Positions 1-9,769 of a DNA stretch of 64,000 bases are shown here, one piece after another. A program made the position numbers and the translations under genes. This DNA is from Limnomonas spitsbergensis (lineage: Eukaryota; Chlorophyta; Chlorophyceae; Chlamydomonadales): assembly GCA_037349105.1 (NCBI GenBank), contig JAYJMM010000112.1, positions 3,968,001 to 4,032,000 on the forward strand. Reading direction: 5' to 3'. The notes beneath the pieces were generated by a model. It made no database searches, was not told the DNA's origin, and was given only the letters and a program-made list of their open reading frames with translations. Numbering within the stretch: the first letter of the stretch is position 1; each line of letters begins with the position of its first letter.

Positions 1-762
1 GCTATCCTGCCTGGGTGGGCCGGCACTCTCTGCCGTAATACAGTTGATCAGGTGCTTGGGACTTGGCTCACTGTCACTGCTGAGGATATCAAACATGGAC
101 CAGCCGTTGGGGGACACCTGATTACCTGGCTGCTCCATACACCTGGTCAATGCCTCCAAGGGTGCGCGCTGCTGGGGCACAGCCAGACTGCTTAACCCCG
201 CCTGCTCTGCGTCACACACACTTTTCCACACTCCAGTGGCCCACTGCCCTAGCCTGTTCCACCCTATTGGCTGAGTCAGATCCTCCTTCCTTTTTACTGG
301 GGGCCATTCCGCAGTGGCGGCTTTTGCTCCACCCACCGCCTGCAGATCTGCAGGTTTCCTGATCACCTGACTTCCACCACGGGGCATCGTCCCGTTCTCC
401 TTTTTAACGCACTGCGCAGCACTTGCCACTCTCATTAGCCTCTTCTGCGTCGCGTATTCTGGCCCACTGCCTAGGTCTCTTGCTCTCCCGCACTCTGCTG
501 CCCCCTCTGGGGCTGCCGAGGTGCCTGCCCCTTGATCACCGTGATCGGGCTTGTTCTTGACTCGTTGCACGGCTCCTGCCCCACTGGGCAAGTCCTGCTC
601 TGGTGCGCCTTCTGGACCACTGTCCCGACTTGCGCCACTGGTCTGCGACACCTCAACGGGCCAAGCTTGATCTGCACTGGGCACCTTGCACCCCAAAGCT
701 GCGGGATCCTCGATCCCTGCTAGCCCGCGAGAAATACGCGTCGCTTCTCCCTCAAGCGCCAT
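1..762 (-). CDS. Partial ORF off left edge, mobile-element-like protein
   Basis: The minus strand is open for 254 codons from an ATG at 762-760 to the window edge, with in-frame TGA codons just upstream. No stop is reached, so the C-terminus lies outside. The product is hydrophilic and rich in Gln, Ala, Glu and Arg, with no membrane segment or signal peptide. A segment near residues 130-200 is Trp- and Lys-containing, and the last part reads SSDSEPSPKHLI. I recognise no domain. The composition and the neighbouring 24-bp inverted repeat and non-coding leader (763-1828) would suit the first ORF of a transposable element, but that is inference. The absence of stops over 760 bp in GC-moderate DNA is the main support. 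Confidence 0.42.
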   Translation of the reverse strand, partial: MALEGEATRISRGLAGIEDPAALGCKVPSADQAWPVEVSQTSGASRDSGPEGAPEQDLPSGAGAVQRVKNKPDHGDQGAGTSAAPEGAAECGRARDLGSGPEYATQKRLMRVASAAQCVKKENGTMPRGGSQVIRKPADLQAVGGAKAATAEWPPVKRKEDLTQPIGWNRLGQWATGVWKSVCDAEQAGLSSLAVPQQRAPLEALTRCMEQPGNQVSPNGWSMFDILSSDSEPSPKHLINCITAESAGPPRQDS

Positions 763-1160
763 CTGCTGCTCTGAGTCCAGGCCCTGCCTTTCAGTTCACA
801 CAGTTCACACAGTTCTGGGCCACTGAAATCTCAGCCTCATCAATCCATTGATCACTGATCCTTAGATCCACTTCTGTCAACACTTGGGAATTTGCACTCC
901 ACCACAAAGGCAAGTCCAGGTGCACAGGCACTATCAGCTGGGTTAATAACTCCACAGCCTGATCTTCAAGCTACGTCTGCTTCTGGGTTGCCACGCCCAG
1001 CGCAAGCAGGGATTGGCTTGGAATATCTATGAGAAATCCTCTGCTCAGTGATTTCTAGCTGTCCAAGGCAGATCCGCTGTCTCAAAAAGAAATTCCAAGC
1101 TCCACAGCACATACACCTTTAGCAGGATTCGTTGGGTCAGGCTGATAAGGCAAGATCCAC

Positions 1161-1625
1161 TACTTCGTTCCTTTTAAGTGGACACGAGAGGTTTGCTTCA
1201 GGTCCGTGGCGGACTTCTTCCCCACATAGTGGCGGACGCCTACGGGCGGACTCAGTGACTACACACTGGCCGCGGATGCGCAGCGCGTTAAGCTGTGGCT
1301 GGAACTTCTAGATGACAGACACGGAGCTGGTCACTTGTAAAGCTTAACTGCTGGCCCTTCAGATAGCTGATCTGACGGGTCGCTGAGTCACTCACCGCGT
1401 GAAGCGGGGGATGTCGTAGCCGTAGACTGCGGGCGGTGTCCCAGGTCGGGCTGGGCATCTAGCTGAGGATGACTAGGTTGCTATGTCGGCTCTGAGGCTG
1501 AACCTGGCTTGATCGTCTTCGTGCCTTCGTGGTACTGGCGTTATTGGTATTCACAGGGTATATCTTGGGATGATAGCCGTTGCTGATTACAATTAGAGGC
1601 CTGTCCACTTAAAAGGAACGAAGTA
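1161..1625. repeat. 24-bp perfect inverted repeat around 417 bp
   Basis: Positions 1161-1184 and 1602-1625 are exact reverse complements over 24 bp (core GTTCCTTTTAAGTGGACA). The match ends abruptly on both sides. They could be terminal inverted repeats of a small element or paired termini of a larger one. No flanking target-site duplication is obvious. Confidence 0.6.
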
Positions 1626-1743
1626 AGTGTCAAGCGTGCAAGCCGGGATTCAAAGGTCCCGGCAAGCCCTATTTACTGAGTACGGGAAATCTGCTACACT
1701 TCACACTTAAGCGGGATTCTGGGTCTCAGTTCAAATCCGGAGA

Positions 1744-1764
1744 CTCCGCAGATAAGCTGCGGAG
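1744..1764. repeat. Short perfect hairpin
   Basis: CTCCGCAG pairs with CTGCGGAG across a 5-nt loop, in a GC-rich patch just before the 28-bp array. Function unknown. Confidence 0.4.
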
Positions 1765-1828
1765 GCTCCGCGGCCGCTAACTGCGGTCTAAACGGTTCTG
1801 TCACGTATACGGTAATATACTGTGACAC

Positions 1829-3316
1829 GTATGAGGATGGGAGCATGGTTCATGGGGCATGAGGATGGGAGCATGGTTCTTGGTGCATGAGGATGGCAGC
1901 ATGGTTATTGGGAAATGAGGATGGGAGCATGGTTTTTGGGGCATGAGGATGGGAGCATGGTTCTTGGTGCATGAGGATGGCAGCATGGTTATTGGGAAAT
2001 GAGGATGGGAGCGTGGTCTTTGGGGCATGAGGATGGGAGCATGGTTTATGGGCAAGATGATTATAACATGTTTATTGGGGCATGAGGATGGGAGCATGGT
2101 TCATGGGTCATAATGATGGGAGCATGGTTCTTGCGGCATGGGGATGGCATCGTGGTTATTGGAGAATGAGGATGGGAGCATGGTTATTGGGGCATGATAA
2201 TGGGAACATGGTTCTTGGTGCATGAGGATGGGAGCAAGGTTTTTGGGGCATGCGGATGGGAGCAAGGTTTTTGGGGCATGATAATGGGAACATGGTTCTT
2301 GGGGCATGAGGATGGGAGCATGGCTCTTGGGGCATGGGGTGGGAGCATGGCTTATGGGGCATTAGGATGTGAGCATGGGCCTTGGGGCATGATGAGGATG
2401 GCATCATGGTGGTTGGGGCATGAGGATGGGAACATGGTTCTTGGGGCATGAGGATGGGAGCGTGGTTCTAGGGACCTGAGGATGGCAACATGGTTTTGGG
2501 GGCATGAGGATGGGAGCGTGGTTCTGGGGACATGAGGATGGGAGCATGGTTTTTGGGGTATGAGGATGGGAGCATGGTTCTTGCGGCATGAGGATAGGAG
2601 CATGGTTCTTGCGGCATGAGGATAGGAGCATGGTTTTTGGGACATGAGGATGGAAGCATGGTTCTTGGGCATGAGGATGGGAGCATGAGTGGTTCTTGGG
2701 GCATGATCCTCATCCTCATGCATGAGGATGGCAGCATGGATTTTGGGGCATGAGGATGGGTGCATGGACCTTGGGGCATGATGAGGATAGCATCATGGTG
2801 GTTGGGGCATGAGGATGGGAACATGGTTCTTGGCATTCTTGGGGCATGAGGATGGGAGCGTGGTTCTGGGGACATGAGGATGGCAGCATGGTTATTGGGA
2901 CATGAGGATGGGAGCATGGTTCTTAAGACATGAAGATGGGAGCATGGTTCTTGAGGCATGAGGATGGGAGCATGGTTCTTTGGGCATGAGGATGGGAGCA
3001 AGGTTTTGGTGCATGAGGATGGCAACATGGTTTCTAAAGCATGAGGATGGGAGCGTGGTTCCGGGGACATGAGGATGGGAGCATAACTCTTGGGGCATGA
3101 GGATGGGTGCATGGTTATTTGGGCATGATGATGGCATAATGGTTTTGGGGGCATGATGATGGGAGCATGGTCCTTGAAGCATGAGGATGGGAACATGGTC
3201 CCTGGGCATGAGGATGGGAGCATGGTTCTTGGGGCATGAGGATGGGAACGTGGTTCTTTGGGAATGAGGATGCCTGGAAGCATGGTTCTTGGGACATGAA
3301 GATGGGAGCATGGTTG
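1829..3316. repeat. 28-bp minisatellite, about 53 copies
   Basis: Imperfect head-to-tail copies of a 28-bp unit containing GGATGGGAGCATGGTTCTTG, with scattered substitutions and small indels. The unit length is not divisible by three and the minus strand has no stop in the consensus. All three minus frames are therefore open for long stretches, reading through motifs such as LPSSCPKNHAPILMPQEPCS. These readings are repeat artefacts. Confidence 0.93.
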
Positions 3317-4596
3317 GCTAGATGTCGATTACATCTAGATATCTTCCCTCTCTCTCCCTCACTGTGCTTTCAATGACAGCGGTGGTCTCGGACCTATAAC
3401 CCGAGGTATGTTACAATTTCAAATTTAATTCCATGGCTCTCTCCCCAATTACTTGCAACGCACCCCTCGTAGTTTCTATATTCACCCCTTCCCCATGCAC
3501 CACTTTTCCCTCTTATATAAAGCCGACATCTCTCTTCTTTCACCAAAGCACCTCCAACATCACCTCGCCCCCTCCTAGGCATGCAAGGATCTCCTTCAAC
3601 AACTCATCCTCATCCTTCATCCAATCCATCTTGGCGGCGATACTCTGCCTGAACCACCCGTCTCTATCTGTGACTACACTTTCCTTTCCCCCTTTTGGCA
3701 TGTCGGCATTGTCTCCCTTGCTTCTCTTGTCACCACCATTAGTGGCCACCCTTACCTTATTATCCCAGAAAGCACTCTCCGTGACGCTTTCTTACACGAC
3801 GCCCGGACCGATGATCTTGTCAAAGCACAACGGGCCCTCAATCAGCTCACCCTTCTTCTCCACGGCCTTCCTCTGCCAGTTGCCAAACAACATACCGATA
3901 CCTACGGTACCCTCGCTTCACCCCTTCAAGAAGGCACCCGTCGGGATCATGTCGCTCATGACTTCGCCCATAGTCCTTAAGGTACGTATCATTCGCTTCA
4001 GCAAATTGCATCATCTTTACTTTACACGGTCCCTACCACACCCACCCCATGGCACATGCTCCATAGACCCCGAAGGGGATATTAGCTCGGGAAGTGGCAT
4101 CCATGATAGTAAAAGCGGAGCCGGGGGAGCCATTAGCAATAGCAGTCTGGATGATGCAAACATCTCGGTTGTGTCGAGCAATGCATGAGGCGGACATGGA
4201 GGAATGAGCACAACCGCTTAAAACATGGCCATGGGTATCGTTGGGATGGGAGCATATCTATCTGCATATGGGATAGTGTGTGGGGGGGGTGCGCATGCCG
4301 ATATCTGTTTTGTAAGGGCGGTTCATATGCATGGATGTAGATGCAGTCCACAAGGTATTGGTGCGCGATTTGAGGATGTTGCGAATACCACTAAAGGGCA
4401 GACCCATGTGCCATAAGATGGGAAGGTAGGAGGCGAGGGCATAGGCAACGTGGGCTTGCATGCGGACATAGCGCAAGGGCACTGGGGGGGAAGTATGACC
4501 ACTCCATTTGTTAGAAGGGGGCATTTTCGGGACATGTGTTCCTTACTTCCTTCAAATAATGGGTAAGGTCCGATGCAAACCACGTTTAGTCCGTGT
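3317..4596. other. Decayed coding DNA between array and retroelement
   Basis: Both strands are open here but no family is recognised. On the plus strand, 3579-3980 is open for 133 codons without any Met and reads as ordinary protein (for example LIIPESTLRDAFLHDARTDD), ending at TAA. An overlapping plus frame with an ATG at 3433 is open to 4188 but is Ser/Pro/Leu-rich and looks like a shadow. A minus ORF at 3540-3749 is also protein-like. I treat the region as a remnant of a mobile element ORF, strand uncertain. Confidence 0.25.
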
Positions 4597-6540
4597 CATG
4601 GGCGGAGGGAGGCATGGCCATGCATGTAGGTGTGCGGAGTGTTGGACAGCTGAGGTGCATGTGAAGTCGCACTGACAGTCGGGTAGGTCGGAGGATTGGA
4701 GGGCGAGAGCATCACCCTTATCGGTGAGTTCATTGCCAATGATGCCGATGTGAGATTTGACCTTATAATTGTGAAAATGGTGGCGGAGGCGTAACCTGGT
4801 AAGGATGAGAGCACGAATGTCGAGGAGAAGGGGGGCGTGCTTACATTTACGTTAAGTGTGCGGGTGGCGAAGGGCCTTTTGCGTACGGTATCATAGAGAG
4901 AAACCAGAGAATCTGAGAAATGGTAAGATCACCGGTGTGGTGTAAGGCGGCATGAGTGAGGGCAACATGGATACCAGCAAGCTCAGCCCGTGTGATAGCG
5001 TTGGTTTCAGCCCGTCCATATGGGTGGACAGTGTAGGTCGTGGACCACGACTCGTGGTGTATTGAGTACAATAGAAGGCCGCACCCGTGGCCGTGCCTTC
5101 ATTTGCTAGGTGTAGATGTTAAGTTTTGTGAAGTATTTTACAGTCCAACGGGGTATCACATTTAATGCATGGGAGATAGATAGTGCCGAGCCATCGGTGT
5201 AATATGCCGGTATATCGTGCCAACGGAGGGGGAAGATGGCATCATGTGGGAGGATGGCCGTGCTTGGCTGGGCTGTGGGTGGAGGTGCAAGGATCGTGGT
5301 GGGTGCCAGAGGAAGGAGATTTGCTTGGCCAAAACCGGGAGGGAGCAAAAGCACCAAGCAAGGGTGGGAGGAGCCCGGGGCCAAAGTGGGGGCCATATAT
5401 GGGAAAGTACGGGTTGTATCTACAAGAGTGTTGGAGATGAGGACGAGGAGGAGGTCAAATGTAGGCATGCCTGCATTAGCAATATCGGCCGGAGTGAGAT
5501 GGTCAGCCGGGGGAGAAAGGTAATTGGGTGTGGTAGGAGATATGGCGATGGCCGGAGTGGAGGAGGGTCATGAATTTGGCTTGTTTCCAATTGGGAACAA
5601 CGATGAAGGTTGATGTAGGTATGAGGGGTTGTTTTTGAAGTGATGCCATTGACCATCGGATAGCCTTGAACAGTGCATGACTGACCGGAAAAGTAAAGGA
5701 GGCTCAACAAAGGAGGTGCCTGACCAAGGGGTGGAATAAGGTTGATAGAAGGCTACAAATAGGCAGTCCTTCTCACGAGGTGAGGAATATTGAAGGGCTG
5801 AAAACGGAACAGAGAGGGGTGAAGAGAAACAGTGGACCGTGAGGGGCATGAAGGCAGAGATATCAGTGTGGAGGCTTGCAGGAGTGACCCAATGGGCATT
5901 GATGGCAGGGGGGGGAGAAGTGGTGAATGTTTGCCGGTAATGTTGGGGCGTTTGGAAGAGGTATTGCTTGGTGAGGCGGTATCGGAGGAGTAAGGAGGCG
6001 AGATCGTGTGCGAAGGACCCGTCAGTGAGGCGTGCGAAGTCAAATGGGTGGTTGGTGCGGATGCGGTCACAACATGCGCGTAGCCAGAGTAGGCGGCGGA
6101 TATTGGAATGTGCCCAATAACGGAAACTCTGCCATCGGGTACCGGTATGTAGACGAATGCCCTATCGAGATGAGTGTGGGTAATAGAGGTGGAGGGGGTT
6201 GGCGTAAGGGAGGATGTGTGTGTGGTAGAATGAAGGAGTCCAATTTGGATAGTGAAGGAGAGGGGGGGGAGTATGTCGTAATCGGGGTGAACTGGTGAGC
6301 GAGGTTAGCGAGGTATGGCTGAATGGATGATGAGGTGGGAATCGAGGACTGAGGGATTGGTCAAGGAGATCATTATTGGGGTCTTCCCCTTGAGGCGGGG
6401 GATATGGGGTGACCGAGGGAAGGGGATCCCTACACCTACCCGTCTTCCACGTTGGATGGTGCCCCGACGACCCCCCACTTTCCCAACTCCTCAAACATAA
6501 TGGTTGGACAATTTCCTTGGCACCCATCCTCCACAATGCC
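4597..6540 (-). pseudogene. Degenerate non-LTR retrotransposon ORF2 C-terminus with RNase H domain
   Basis: Read on the minus strand with several frame changes, this carries the ordered signatures of a type I RNase H. They are YYTDGS near 5,200 (first Asp), TRAELAGIHVAL near 4,980 (Glu), a frame-shifted SDSLVSL near 4,900 (second Asp) and VKSHIGIIGNELTDKGDALA near 4,730 (final Asp region). The upstream part (6,540-5,500) is open and protein-like with interruptions, matching the poorly conserved linker between reverse transcriptase and RNase H in L1/I-type elements. No reverse transcriptase YxDD box was found, so the copy is 5'-truncated or diverged beyond reading. The frameshifts mean it is not functional. 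Confidence 0.7.
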
Positions 6541-7469
6541 CCCCCACGTCATTCCCTGCCAACCGTGCCCATCCCCCCCCCTTCAACCTTCCCCGCCTTC
6601 TTCTCACATATCATCCTTCTGGGAAGTGGGAAGCACAGGCTTCATCTTTCGTCCTGCTGCCGATAAAACCCTCAGTGTGCTCGCTCGGTGTCTCCAAACA
6701 CGACATCCTCCGTCCTCAGCCGTCTCACCAAACATACCATACGCTGCCATATAAACATCCTTCGTCAACGTCGACACCTAGAAAACTCCCCTGCCCATTA
6801 TTGTCCTGTACCCCTTGACGACCCTCCTTAACCACCGGGTTTTTGTCTCCTGGTGTACGGCATTTAAAATCCCGTATTCCACAAGCCACGCTCAGGCGTT
6901 TTCTTTCTTTCTTTCTTTCATTAGGTTGCGGGTGCACAGGCCCTCTCTCGAGAGGCGATCGCTTAAGTGCGGCTAGTCTGTGAGCACACTTTGCCATCCT
7001 CAAATCCACGCCTTAAAACGGAGTTCCTTCCTTTCCTTTCTGATGGGAAAGGGAATGACTGCCCGTCATTCAGTTCAATCAAAACGCCGAAACCATGCAG
7101 CGTGCCTGGTCCAAATAAATAACTTTCGCAGAAAGACCTTTCGCGATCCCTGGCTCATACCTGAAGCCGGCCACACCAAGTCCGGCACCGCTTTCTTCAA
7201 CCTGCTCTGTTTTCCAAGATCTCGGTACCAGATTGGCCGGAGAGAGAGAGAGGCGAATCCTAATCTCGTGTGCACGAGGACACCTGGTGAGGCGCAGGGA
7301 ACGTCGATTGTGCCTGCTGCGATTCGGAAAGCACCCCTCAGCCCCTTGTCTCCCTCCTCTCTCTCCTCCGGCTTTGCAGGAAATCGAGATCACCTCACGT
7401 GCAGCACCCTCAAGACCGCGGCCTTCGAATTAAGTGAGCATAATATGGTGGTGTGGGATTATGCCATGA
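6541..7469. other. Non-coding / element remnant
   Basis: No supported gene. The first part is Pro-rich in several frames and may continue the retroelement. 6871-6919 is a dispersed repeat with a TTTC tail. The remainder (6,930-7,440) has only short unconvincing frames. Confidence 0.35.
6871..6919. repeat. Dispersed repeat with (TTTC)n tail, copy 1
   Basis: About 48 bp starting CCCGTATTCC and containing CCACGCTCAGGCGTTTTC followed by TTTC repeats. It is nearly identical, in opposite orientation, to 52319-52365. A short conserved end followed by a microsatellite tail is what non-LTR or SINE-like 3' ends look like. Confidence 0.6.
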
Positions 7470-7930
7470 ACCGCCATGGGATGGCATGGGAGGCATGTAA
7501 TTGCATGGGATGGCCTGGTAGGTCTGGGAGGGCATGGGAGGCATATGATGGCATGGGAGGCATATGATGGCATGGGAGGGCATGGGAGGGCATGGGAGGC
7601 ATGGGGGCATGGGAGGCATGGGGGCATGGGAGGCATGGGAGGGCATGGGAGGGCATGGGGGAGGCATACGTTGGCATGGGAGGCATGGGAGGCATGGGAG
7701 GGCATAGGATGGCATGGGAGGCATGGGATGGCATGGGAGACATGAAAATTGCATGGGATGGCCTGGCATGCATGGGATGGCATGGGAGACATGGAAATTG
7801 CATGGGATGGCCTGGCATGCATGGGATGGCCTGGGAGGCATGGGACGCATGGGACGCATGGGATGGCATGGGAGGCATGGGAGGCATAGGATGGCATGGG
7901 AGGCATGGGATGGCATGGGGCATCATGGCA
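7470..7930. repeat. CATGGGAGG-type minisatellite
   Basis: Irregular tandem repeats of 8-20 bp built on GGCATGGGAGG and GGCATGGGATGG, with a duplicated block containing CATGAAAATTGCATGG. It ends about 50 bp before the protease-gene region. Long readings in all frames are repeat artefacts. Confidence 0.9.
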
Positions 7931-8122
7931 TGGGATAGAAGAGTGCGGACGCTGCACTATAGTGGTGGCTGCGGGGGTTTGCATGGGTCACAGCGGCCGC
8001 GCAGCAGGGCCTACACAGAGCGGAGGGCGCACTGCTGGAAACCCTGATGCACGGGAAGCTGCCCCATCCCACCCCACTCAAGCCTATTCTGCGTGCCCAC
8101 TTGCCTCAGATATATCAACAGT

Positions 8123-9256
8123 ATGGGCAGCAACATGGAGGGAAACTGGCAGCTGCTGCAACAGGAGGCTGAGAAGCCAATCTTCAACAAAGTCACTCAG
8201 AGCTTCAAGCGCACCTTCCCGTTAGACCAGGCGGGCAGGATGCTGATCGGGGGTGCAACCAGCGCGGACGAGCTGCTGCTGGAGCAGAGCAGAGGGCAGT
8301 ACACGGGCGTCAAGCTCATGCGCGGGCTGTGGGAAGAGCAGATGGGGCACAGCAGCGGCACCTACTTTCCAGTCGCAGCACCTGCAGGCACAGGTGTTTT
8401 GTGGGGCAGCGCTGGGCACTGCCTCATGCCCAACATGCAGCGGAGGTGGCGGTGCGGTTACGGTACACTAGTGCTGCCGTCCAGTCCGTCCTCTCAGCAG
8501 GCAGCCCGCATCTTGGTTGACCTGGGCTGGCTGCGCGACGGCAACGAACTAGCTGAATACGTGCCGTCACAGCCCACGCAGCGCATCGGTGACGCTGAGG
8601 TCATGCCAGACTTCGGGTTCATGCTCACCGAGCCACCAGAGGGAGGGGTGAAGCAGCTCTACATCCCCAGCGCAAGGCAGCTGGTGTGCGGGGATCCGGT
8701 GTGCCTGATGGGGTTTGCTCACCGGCCGACAGCCGACTGGGCGCGCACTTTCCTCCGCACGGAGGCAGATTATGAGCTGGCTGTTAATGAGGCCAAGCTG
8801 GCTGGCCGCCCACAGCCTTCCCCAGTGGATTGGCGACTGGACGACCACCTCGCCGCGCTCCGCGCGCTCGACCTGCTGGACGACGTGTGCTACCCCTCGC
8901 TCTTGGTGGCATCGCCCGGGCTGGTGGCTGGGGCCTCTCAGCGCATCATCGAGCACACCTGCAGCACCTTCCCCGGCATGTCGGGCGCTCCGGGCGTCGA
9001 CACACAGAGCCCCTGGCAGCTGCTGTTTGTGCACACCCGTGCCGACGGCGACTTCCGCCGCAGCAACTACGGCTACTCCGTCCACCACCCGCTCTTCATC
9101 AAGGCATATGAGCGGGAGGTGCTGCCAAGGCTGCTGGACACACCATCCGACCTGCTCTCGCCGGTGATGCTGCGCTGCCTGCACGAGTACCTGGATGCCC
9201 ACAAGGATCAGCTTGCTGACCTCAGTGCTCTGCGTCGGGTGGAGCAGCGCTGCTGA
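8123..9256 (+). CDS. Trypsin-like (chymotrypsin-fold) serine protease
   Basis: From the ATG at 8123 this encodes 377 residues. The catalytic triad is readable: His in WGSAGHCL (codon 8417-8419), Asp in VMPDFGF (8609-8611) and nucleophile Ser in HTCSTFPGMSGAPG (8981-8983), in the order and spacing of Trypsin_2-type domains. The predicted activity is hydrolysis of peptide bonds. No signal peptide or PDZ domain is evident, so location is open. The frame is open upstream to 8048, and two AG sites lie just before the ATG, so a 5' exon could be spliced on. A different frame at 8,000-8,140 (ALLETLMHGKLPHPTPLKPI) also reads like protein, hinting at a missed exon or a frameshift. The C-terminus is helical (HEYLDAHKDQLADLSALRRV). 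Confidence 0.82.
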   Translation: MGSNMEGNWQLLQQEAEKPIFNKVTQSFKRTFPLDQAGRMLIGGATSADELLLEQSRGQYTGVKLMRGLWEEQMGHSSGTYFPVAAPAGTGVLWGSAGHCLMPNMQRRWRCGYGTLVLPSSPSSQQAARILVDLGWLRDGNELAEYVPSQPTQRIGDAEVMPDFGFMLTEPPEGGVKQLYIPSARQLVCGDPVCLMGFAHRPTADWARTFLRTEADYELAVNEAKLAGRPQPSPVDWRLDDHLAALRALDLLDDVCYPSLLVASPGLVAGASQRIIEHTCSTFPGMSGAPGVDTQSPWQLLFVHTRADGDFRRSNYGYSVHHPLFIKAYEREVLPRLLDTPSDLLSPVMLRCLHEYLDAHKDQLADLSALRRVEQRC

Positions 9257-9273
9257 GCCGTGCAAGGTAGGAG

Positions 9274-9432
9274 CTGCATGTGCTGCATGGTTGCAGCATG
9301 GGTTTGCAGCATGGGCTGATGGGCTGCATGTGCTGCATGGTTGCAGCATGGGTTTGCAGCATGGGCTGATGGGCTGCATGTGCTGCATGGTTGCAGCATG
9401 GGTTTGCAGCATGGGCTGATGGGCTGCATGAT
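9274..9432 (+). repeat. 50-bp tandem repeat, 3.2 copies
   Basis: Copies begin at 9274, 9324, 9374 and (partial) 9424. The unit contains TGCTGCATGGTTGCAGCATG. The array starts 18 bp after the protease stop codon and lies in its 3' UTR or in an unrecognised intron. Confidence 0.95.
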
Positions 9433-9769
9433 TGTCACCAATAAGTTGAAGTTCCTGTACGCTGACGTGGGCGTGGTATGGGCAGAACGGTGGATGGGAT
9501 GCAATCAGATATGGAGGGTGTTTTCTGATATGGACAGGATGGCCGCATCCTACGGGATGACGCAGCCGCCGCCCATCGCACCTGTCCCCGATGCCAGAAA
9601 GGATGCACCCAGCCTCTCTGATGCAACGCATGTTGTTGCCGCATTACCACCCAGACCCCTACCCACACAGGTGCGATCGCACAAAGCTGCTGCGCCCAAG
9701 GTGACGATCCCAAGATGCTCCACAGGCAACAAGGCATTGGCGAAACCGAAGGAGTCGGTGCTGAAGTGA
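9433..9769 (+). other. Possible 3' exon or UTR of the protease gene
   Basis: A plus-strand frame is open from an ATG at 9428 to TGA at 9769. It ends in a Pro/Lys-rich tail (VFSDMDRMAASYGMTQPPP, then KALAKPKESVLK). It could be a C-terminal exon reached by splicing over the 50-bp array, but no donor/acceptor pair with matching phase stood out. It may equally be 3' UTR. Confidence 0.2.

Larger units (their letters stand above)
763..1828. other. Non-coding stretch upstream of the left-edge ORF
   Basis: No convincing coding frame is visible on either strand. It contains the 24-bp inverted repeat arms (1161-1184 and 1602-1625), a 7-bp-stem hairpin at 1642-1663 and an 8-bp-stem hairpin at 1744-1764. 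If the left ORF belongs to a mobile element, this would be its 5' untranslated or terminal region. Confidence 0.4.

Noticed and set aside
1715..1765. tRNA-like T-arm (GTTCAAATC)
   Set aside because: The flanking bases do not pair as a T stem and no acceptor or anticodon arm could be built.
1801..3311. Overlapping His/Pro/Cys-rich ORFs
   Set aside because: All arise from the 28-bp minisatellite, open in three frames by repeat length.
3433..4188. 251-codon plus ORF starting MALSPIT
   Set aside because: Ser/Pro/Leu-rich and overlapped by a more protein-like frame. No family resemblance, likely chance in decayed element DNA.
8567..9631. 354-codon minus ORF opposite the protease
   Set aside because: Antisense shadow. 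The plus strand has the catalytic triad.
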